Shown here in pieces: positions 59,655 to 64,000 of a stretch of DNA of 64,000 nucleotides. The notes beneath the pieces were generated by a model. That model ran no database searches and was not told the DNA's origin. It worked only from the letters and a program-made list of their open reading frames with translations. The position numbers were made by a program, and so were the translations under genes. This DNA is from Lachnospiraceae bacterium GAM79 (GTDB lineage Bacteria > Bacillota > Clostridia > Lachnospirales > Lachnospiraceae): contig AP018536.1 in the NCBI GenBank assembly GCA_003584705.1, positions 3,658,001 to 3,722,000 of the forward strand, read 5' to 3'. Each line of letters begins with the position of its first letter. Position 1 is the first letter of the stretch.

Positions 59655-60154
59655 TTGAAATTTAGCGAAATATCCCCGTAGCCCTTGGCAGGGTATAAGA
59701 AACGCGGCACGCTCGTACTTTAGTACGATGCGCTCCTGTCGCAGAGCGTAGCGGTACATAAGCGGTCACAGTACGACCGCAATGCGTCCCTTGGGACGCT
59801 ATGGTACCGACGTCTGCTTACGGCACTGCTTATTCTTATACCCAGCCGGGGCTACTGTTTTTTTTAAACTTTCCAAAACGCAGAACTCCCGGCGTATGCG
59901 GTGCCATGTCGAAGATGTTTGTCGGAGGATGTTGATATTTTCTAGAAAAGTGCTGAAAGGCAGGGGGAAAGCGGACACGATGTCCGCGTCAGCCGATTGT
60001 CGACATGGATGTCGACTGTAGGCGGCCCCGTCATGACGAGAACTACTCATCACTTTTCGTAGAAAATTCACATCCGGAGACCTTACATCGAGACATGTGT
60101 ATCGCATGCTCCGGGAGTTCGTGGATTTTGCCAATGTATTTAACTAACTCTCAA
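59655..60154. mobile_element. 500-bp highly structured terminal-repeat element, copy 2 (inverted)
   Basis: Exact same length as the copy at 51148-51647 and in reverse orientation; comparing them base by base I count six differences. The flanks differ, so the shared segment is limited to TTGAGA...TCTCAA (TTGAAA at this copy's left end). It starts one base behind the pyrG stop. All long-range stems described for copy 1 are present; CGCATA at the base of the left-half stem pairs better here than CACATA in copy 1. Confidence 0.85.
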
Positions 60155-60229
60155 TTTTGCAATCTTTACCATCAAAGCAGAAAATATGTCTATGGTGTAC
60201 AAATATTATGAAAAAAGCTGAACTTCCTC

Positions 60230-60646
60230 CTACTTTTTATCCTTTCGCAAATACATCAAAATTCCATGGATCACTCTGCCAAGGCATGCTCCCACCACTG
60301 CCCCGGCAATGGTGATTCCCAGTATTTCCACATAGCGAAATCTGTTTGCCGAAAATGCCCATACGCATGCTACGACGCAGCACAAAACGATCAATCCGAT
60401 ATAGATATCCTTTATACTCTTATTCTCCCTCGAACTCCCGGATGACATCGCATCATTTCCCACCAATTCATCAATGCTTATGTCGAATTGCTTTGATAAG
60501 AGAATTAATTGCTCCGGATTCGGCGCCGTCTCTCCTAATTCCCAATTTGATATGGTCTGCCTTGTAACATTAATTTTTTCTGCCAGCTTCTCCTGCGAAA
60601 GTCCCTTCTTTTTTCTTAAGGTCTGAATATTGTTTCCTAACTGCAT
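60230..60646 (-). CDS. HTH (XRE/Cro-type) regulator with membrane helices
   Basis: 138 aa. The N-terminal 65 residues are a XRE helix-turn-helix: NIQTLRKKKGLSQEKLAEKI, NVTRQTISNWELGETAPNPE and FDISIDELVG. After a Ser-rich linker come two hydrophobic helices (IYIGLIVLCCVVACVWAFSA, GITIAGAVVGACLGRVIHGI). Such membrane-bound regulators are common in Firmicutes; the signal and targets are unknown. The start at 60646 is the first Met of the HTH domain, with GGAGAGG upstream. Confidence 0.88.
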   Translation of the reverse strand: MQLGNNIQTLRKKKGLSQEKLAEKINVTRQTISNWELGETAPNPEQLILLSKQFDISIDELVGNDAMSSGSSRENKSIKDIYIGLIVLCCVVACVWAFSANRFRYVEILGITIAGAVVGACLGRVIHGILMYLRKDKK

Positions 60647-60825
60647 CCGTCACCTCTCCTTTCGCATGAAGTATAGCATGCAATAGCTATGCAGTACTAT
60701 CAACATCTCTGGGAAATTGCGCAAAGGAACTTAACATTTCCGCAAACCTCAGAGTTTCTACTGATTTGCCGGTTTCTCCGATATTCGGCATTGTCCACAT
60801 GTTTCGAGTGTTCCTATGTACCATT

Positions 60826-61386
60826 TCAGGATTGCTGCCACAAAATTGCTACTACCAAAAACATAATTGCAAAACCAAATTCAATCACTGTCGTGAACCT
60901 GATTCTTCTCTTCAAAACACATACTCCCGGATGTTTTGAATGAATATAGATGGGATAAGTGTTCCCTTCTGTCATCCTCCGCAGCAGGCGATAGGGTACT
61001 GTCAATGTGGTCTGCTCATGGTAAACCGTGCTGTTACAGACGTATTCAAACACCGGTGCATAGCTGGTAATCCCATAGTGTCCGGGGTAGCTGTTATATC
61101 CGCAATAGATAGCTTCTATCTTCTGATTGCAGCAAAATACAGCATAGATATCATTCACACCCAGTAAAAACAGAAACAATCCAAACACGCTCATAATCAG
61201 CAGCGCTTCGAGAGCTTCATTCCCTACAAACAAAATAACAAATGATGTGATGGCAAAACCAGCAAATGTCAGGATGATGTCCAGACATATAAAAGGTACA
61301 ACCTTATATCTCTTATTTTTTATAATGATAACGGTAGATACTCCAAACAATAATGTCAATATGTATACCAGAGCTTCCATTACCAT
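60826..61386 (-). CDS. Membrane protein with a DUF3592-like core
   Basis: 186 aa. N-terminal helix (ALVYILTLLFGVSTVIIIKN), two central helices (FICLDIILTFAGFAITSFVI, LLIMSVFGLFLFLLGVNDIY), a soluble stretch with YAPVFEYVCNSTVYHEQTTL and a C-terminal helix. The soluble part, in which a cell-surface-like Y.P.F.Y strand is followed by a YPIYIHSKHPG segment, recalls DUF3592 proteins, whose role is unknown. The start at 61386 has GGAGG at eight bases. It stands 30 nt behind the esterase gene. Confidence 0.7.
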   Translation of the reverse strand: MVMEALVYILTLLFGVSTVIIIKNKRYKVVPFICLDIILTFAGFAITSFVILFVGNEALEALLIMSVFGLFLFLLGVNDIYAVFCCNQKIEAIYCGYNSYPGHYGITSYAPVFEYVCNSTVYHEQTTLTVPYRLLRRMTEGNTYPIYIHSKHPGVCVLKRRIRFTTVIEFGFAIMFLVVAILWQQS

Positions 61387-61416
61387 ATCCCTCTCCTCCG
61401 ATCCAATAAGCAAAAT

Positions 61417-62043
61417 TTATGAGTTTTTCATTACCCAGGCAAATGCCTTCGCGGTCCGCAGGCCCGGATCTCTGAAATGATTCCCCGGATTCCATTCCAG
61501 CGTACTGCCGATCCCACACTGCTGCAGCCACGCATGTGCCTCCCGGATACAGTCACCTACAGTAGCCATAACAGGATTTTTCGTCTTTTCCTCTTTGTCC
61601 CCCAGGCTTAAGTAAACTGCCCGACTCTGATTCTCGTGCTCTTTCATATAGGGCAGAAACCCTGGGAACCACACCGAGGGCGATGCCGCCGCTATCCCCG
61701 CAAACCGATCCGTCTGATAAGATGCCCACAGAGAAAACAACCCTGCAAGAGAATATCCTCCAAGATAATAAGTTTTACTTTCATCCGAGCATAAACGCAA
61801 AATTTCTTCTAACAACGAGGCTGCACCATCGCCAAAATCCTCTTTTCCGAACACCGCCGGTGATCGCCACGGAGACAGATCGAGGTTCCAGTCATCCACC
61901 TTCACCGCAATCATTTGAAAATCCAATGCTGTCAGTTTCCGGATCTGTGCCACTTCGCCCTCTATTTCCGGAAGATCATGATCTCCCACGGGCTGGATCA
62001 AAACAATGGGAGCCTCCGGATTCCCATATTTATATTTAGTCAT
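61417..62043 (-). CDS. Alpha/beta-hydrolase (putative esterase)
   Basis: 208 aa. Nucleophile elbow GGYSLAGLFSLWASY (GxSxxG), a likely acid Asp in SLGDKEEKTKNP and the His in WNPGNHFRDPG. It resembles the esterase D/Fes-like group without extra domains. No signal peptide. Substrate unknown. The start at 62043 (MTKYKYG) has AGAGGA; an earlier Met at 62064 lacks a site. Confidence 0.8.
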   Translation of the reverse strand: MTKYKYGNPEAPIVLIQPVGDHDLPEIEGEVAQIRKLTALDFQMIAVKVDDWNLDLSPWRSPAVFGKEDFGDGAASLLEEILRLCSDESKTYYLGGYSLAGLFSLWASYQTDRFAGIAAASPSVWFPGFLPYMKEHENQSRAVYLSLGDKEEKTKNPVMATVGDCIREAHAWLQQCGIGSTLEWNPGNHFRDPGLRTAKAFAWVMKNS

Positions 62044-62090
62044 GCCGTCCTCTTTCTCTATCAAATATCCTTTTCTATCAAGTATCCATT

Positions 62091-62615
62091 CTATTTTATC
62101 AGTTTCAGAATCCTTTGCCTGTTATATCGCTGCATGATCACAAACATCATATCAAACATGGCCGCAAGGATCGATGTAATGATAAATGCCGGATATCCAC
62201 CCAGCCAATGACCTGCCACAATCGGTGCAAAGCTGAGCACTACGATCGTCTCATGCCCCAGTTCCGCCTGACATGTGACCTGCGCTATTTCCTCCCAGGT
62301 GTGTTGTCTCGGATCAAACAGGCTGGGATTATAGGTAGGCATACAATTCTTCCATTTTTTCACACGCAGCTTTTCATATAATTTCATTTCGGATTTACTT
62401 ACCTGATACCAGTGTTTTCTGTAATCTGCCCTGTTATGCATGATAGAATTGTAGATAAATGCTACCACCCATCGCATGATAAAATGATAAGCAGTGGTTC
62501 CAAAGGTAATGGCAATCGTCAGCCAGATTCCTAACAAAGTTTTTTGATATAAAATAGCCGTGACCATGGTTCCGATCAGGAACACGACAGGCGCTGCCTT
62601 TAAAAAATTTATCAT
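62091..62615 (-). CDS. CrtO-like acyltransferase family membrane protein
   Basis: 174 aa with two or three membrane helices (VVFLIGTMVTAILYQKTLLG, IWLTIAITFGTTAYHFIMRW). The block VKKWKNCMPTYNPSLFDPRQ, followed by TWEEIAQVTCQAELGHETIV, matches the glycosyl-diaponeurosporenoate acyltransferase (CrtO) family. In Staphylococcus that enzyme finishes staphyloxanthin; no carotenoid gene is present here, so the substrate is likely different. Confidence 0.75.
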   Translation of the reverse strand: MINFLKAAPVVFLIGTMVTAILYQKTLLGIWLTIAITFGTTAYHFIMRWVVAFIYNSIMHNRADYRKHWYQVSKSEMKLYEKLRVKKWKNCMPTYNPSLFDPRQHTWEEIAQVTCQAELGHETIVVLSFAPIVAGHWLGGYPAFIITSILAAMFDMMFVIMQRYNRQRILKLIK

Positions 62616-62640
62616 AGGTCATTCTCCGTTTTTTCCAACT

Positions 62641-63207
62641 TCATATACCCATTTTCTTAATGAGTTTTGAATAAATATGTTCCACGAACCATGGTTCCGT
62701 AGATTTCTCCAAAGCATCTTCCGGAGAGAACCAGGCCACACCGCTGTTCTCATCTGCCTTTACGGATACTTGCTCTTCCGAATCTGCCTCCAATAAATAC
62801 GTGATATTCAGGTGCAAATGGCTGGACACATAGTTTCCTTTTTTCACATGTCCATCCACCGTCAGAGATTCCAGAGAAAAAATCTCCTCTGATACTGGTC
62901 TCACATTGGAAATTCCCGCCTCCTCCTTCACTTCCCGGATGGCAACAGACAGCAGATCTGTCTCCCCATCCGCATGTCCTCCCAGCCAGGACCAGGAATT
63001 ATAAATATTATGATATACCATAAGCACCTTGCTTCTGTCCTTATTTACCACCCAGGCAGAAGCCGTAATATGCGCTACAGTATTTTTTCTGGAAAATGCA
63101 TTCTCATTGTCCCTGATCCATCCCAGAATCAAAGCTTTGTCCTTTTCTTCCTGTTCATTGAATGGGGGATAGTTTTCTATTTGTCTGATGGAATCCTCTC
63201 GTGTCAT
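62641..63207 (-). CDS. NUDIX hydrolase
   Basis: 188 aa. The Nudix box reads GGHADGETDLLSVAIREVKE followed by EAG, with the metal-binding REVKEE. Substrate type (nucleoside diphosphate linked to another group) cannot be read. The start at 63207 has GGGAG at eight bases and overlaps the upstream gene stop by four (ATGA), so it is translationally coupled to the HAD gene. Confidence 0.9.
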   Translation of the reverse strand: MTREDSIRQIENYPPFNEQEEKDKALILGWIRDNENAFSRKNTVAHITASAWVVNKDRSKVLMVYHNIYNSWSWLGGHADGETDLLSVAIREVKEEAGISNVRPVSEEIFSLESLTVDGHVKKGNYVSSHLHLNITYLLEADSEEQVSVKADENSGVAWFSPEDALEKSTEPWFVEHIYSKLIKKMGI

Positions 63208-63821
63208 TTGGTTATCTCCCTATTTTCAAACAACCGGTCAATCTCCTGCCAATCCTTACATCTCACAAACCTGTCATTGGGAAGCTCTGCCCGGCTGTTC
63301 CATGGCCGGTCGAACACGGCTGTCCTGCAGTTGTCAAAATGTATTACATGCTCAAACGCCGCCGGAGAATCCTCTACCGCAAAATCAAAGGTCATGTTGT
63401 AAAGTTCCGCCAATGTCATATTATATCTATAATCCTGTTTCGCTGTTTCGCGCCCGTATTTGTCTACGCAGAACAAGGGAACTCTTTCCAAATGATGTTT
63501 ATCAAGCCATTGCCTCGATGGTTCGTAGGAATTGAACGGCCTTCCGGTAATGATAAAAACCTCGTGTCCCTGATCCACCCACTTATTAATTACCTCGGAA
63601 GCCCCCGGCGTCTCCTCATAATGCAACAGATTTTCCGGTAAATGCCCCGCCTTCATTAAGACTTCATACTGTGCATCATTCAGGTCAAAGGATTTCTGCA
63701 AATTGAAAAATTGAACCTGCCGATAAGGGACCTCAATGCCGAACATTTCTTTCGCAATTTTTGTAAAATATTCTGCGGTTTCACATAATACATCGTCAAA
63801 ATCTATGTAGATTTTCATCAT
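63204..63821 (-). CDS. HAD-family 5'-nucleotidase-like protein
   Basis: 205 aa. The HAD nucleophile motif is IYIDFDDVLCETAEYF (DxDxV-type), motif II Thr is in EVFIITGRPFNS, and the acidic motif IV lies in FDFAVEDSPAAFEH. It resembles 5'(3')-deoxyribonucleotidases and YqfW-like proteins. Coupled with the NUDIX gene, it may belong to nucleotide clean-up. The start at 63821 has AGGAG; an upstream in-frame codon at 63845 overlaps the previous gene. Confidence 0.85.
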   Translation of the reverse strand: MMKIYIDFDDVLCETAEYFTKIAKEMFGIEVPYRQVQFFNLQKSFDLNDAQYEVLMKAGHLPENLLHYEETPGASEVINKWVDQGHEVFIITGRPFNSYEPSRQWLDKHHLERVPLFCVDKYGRETAKQDYRYNMTLAELYNMTFDFAVEDSPAAFEHVIHFDNCRTAVFDRPWNSRAELPNDRFVRCKDWQEIDRLFENREITK

Positions 63822-63844
63822 TTCTTTTCTCCTATACCTTCGCA

Positions 63845-64000
63845 TTATTCTTCTAATAGATTTTTAAACACCATTGTGATTTCCGACTCTCCCCCATGGT
63901 TCCATTTAAACTTAACATCACTTCCTGCCTTTGGTTTTTCATTAATATCCCCCGCCAATTTTGCAGGAATGAGTTTTTCCCAATAACGTACATTATATAT
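63845..64000 (-). CDS. C-terminus of an unrecognised protein (cut by window edge)
   Basis: The last 51 codons are present, ending AGSDVKFKWNHGGESEITMV and then FKNLLEE before TAA at 63845-63847. Before that comes YNVRYWEKLIPAKLAGD. No family recognised. It lies 23 nt in front of the HAD gene in the same direction. Confidence 0.55.
   Translation of the reverse strand: MYNVRYWEKLIPAKLAGDINEKPKAGSDVKFKWNHGGESEITMVFKNLLEE

Overview
The window looks like chromosomal DNA from an anaerobic gut member of the Lachnospiraceae (class Clostridia). The gene order uvrC-hprK-ROK glucokinase-murB-rapZ-whiA-HPr-like is the Firmicutes cell-envelope/carbon-control cluster. Ribosome binding sites are strong (AGGAGG), promoters are TTGACA/TATAAT type, and two sugar ABC importers of the gut-clostridial kind are present. 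No rRNA, tRNA, CRISPR array or complete insertion sequence was recognised.

Layout. 1-5.1 kb: start of an Ala/Lys-rich protein, uppP, a patatin-like lipase, an aminotransferase and a TPR-GGDEF protein. 5.2-9.8 kb: a glycerol operon (FAD glycerol-3-phosphate dehydrogenase, second FAD oxidoreductase, DUF1667 protein, glpK) with three 21-bp-phased direct repeats in its leader. 9.98-16.0 kb: a maltodextrin-type locus (binding protein, two permeases, GH13 enzyme) divergent from a LacI regulator. 16.0-22.6 kb: an AT-rich accessory island with a decayed AbiE toxin-antitoxin pair, several very small membrane-protein genes, a CPBP protease, a MarR/radical-SAM-pair cassette and an NTF2-like gene. Three unrelated genes here carry the same approximately 37-bp sequence directly after their stop codons, which suggests gene cassettes. 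22.7-32.6 kb: polysaccharide deacetylase, hflK-hflC, aldo/keto reductase, MATE pump, an ammonium channel fused to a P-II domain behind a long structured leader, a GNAT protein and cyclophilin. 32.7-40.3 kb: a pectin-type locus (GH28, two permeases, binding protein) divergent from a YesM/YesN two-component system. 40.5-42.1 kb: an AT-rich pocket with two orphan genes, one behind a leader peptide that overlaps a terminator. 42.1-54.7 kb: aldolase, lipid kinase, the HPr-like/whiA/rapZ/murB/glcK/hprK/uvrC cluster, an ACT-domain protein and ftsH. 54.9-59.7 kb: a broken GH94 phosphorylase, a DUF1846 protein and pyrG. 60.2-64 kb: a run of minus-strand genes (HTH-membrane regulator, membrane protein, esterase, CrtO-like acyltransferase, NUDIX, HAD nucleotidase).

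The most unusual content is non-coding. A 500-bp element occurs twice, in opposite orientation (51148-51647 and 59655-60154), with six differences that I counted. It has imperfect terminal inverted repeats, and its two halves can each fold into long nested stems. A second family (full copies of about 142-164 bp plus fragments), bounded by GTAACTATTCAGA, recurs at least seven times; one internal hairpin keeps its pairing while its bases change, and some copies supply the stop codon of a neighbouring gene. A third, 198-bp, terminal-repeat element lies upstream of the cyclophilin gene. The HPr-like protein has Asp where HPr has the phosphorylated His15 but keeps Ser46, so it looks like a Crh-type partner of the HPr kinase encoded in the same cluster.
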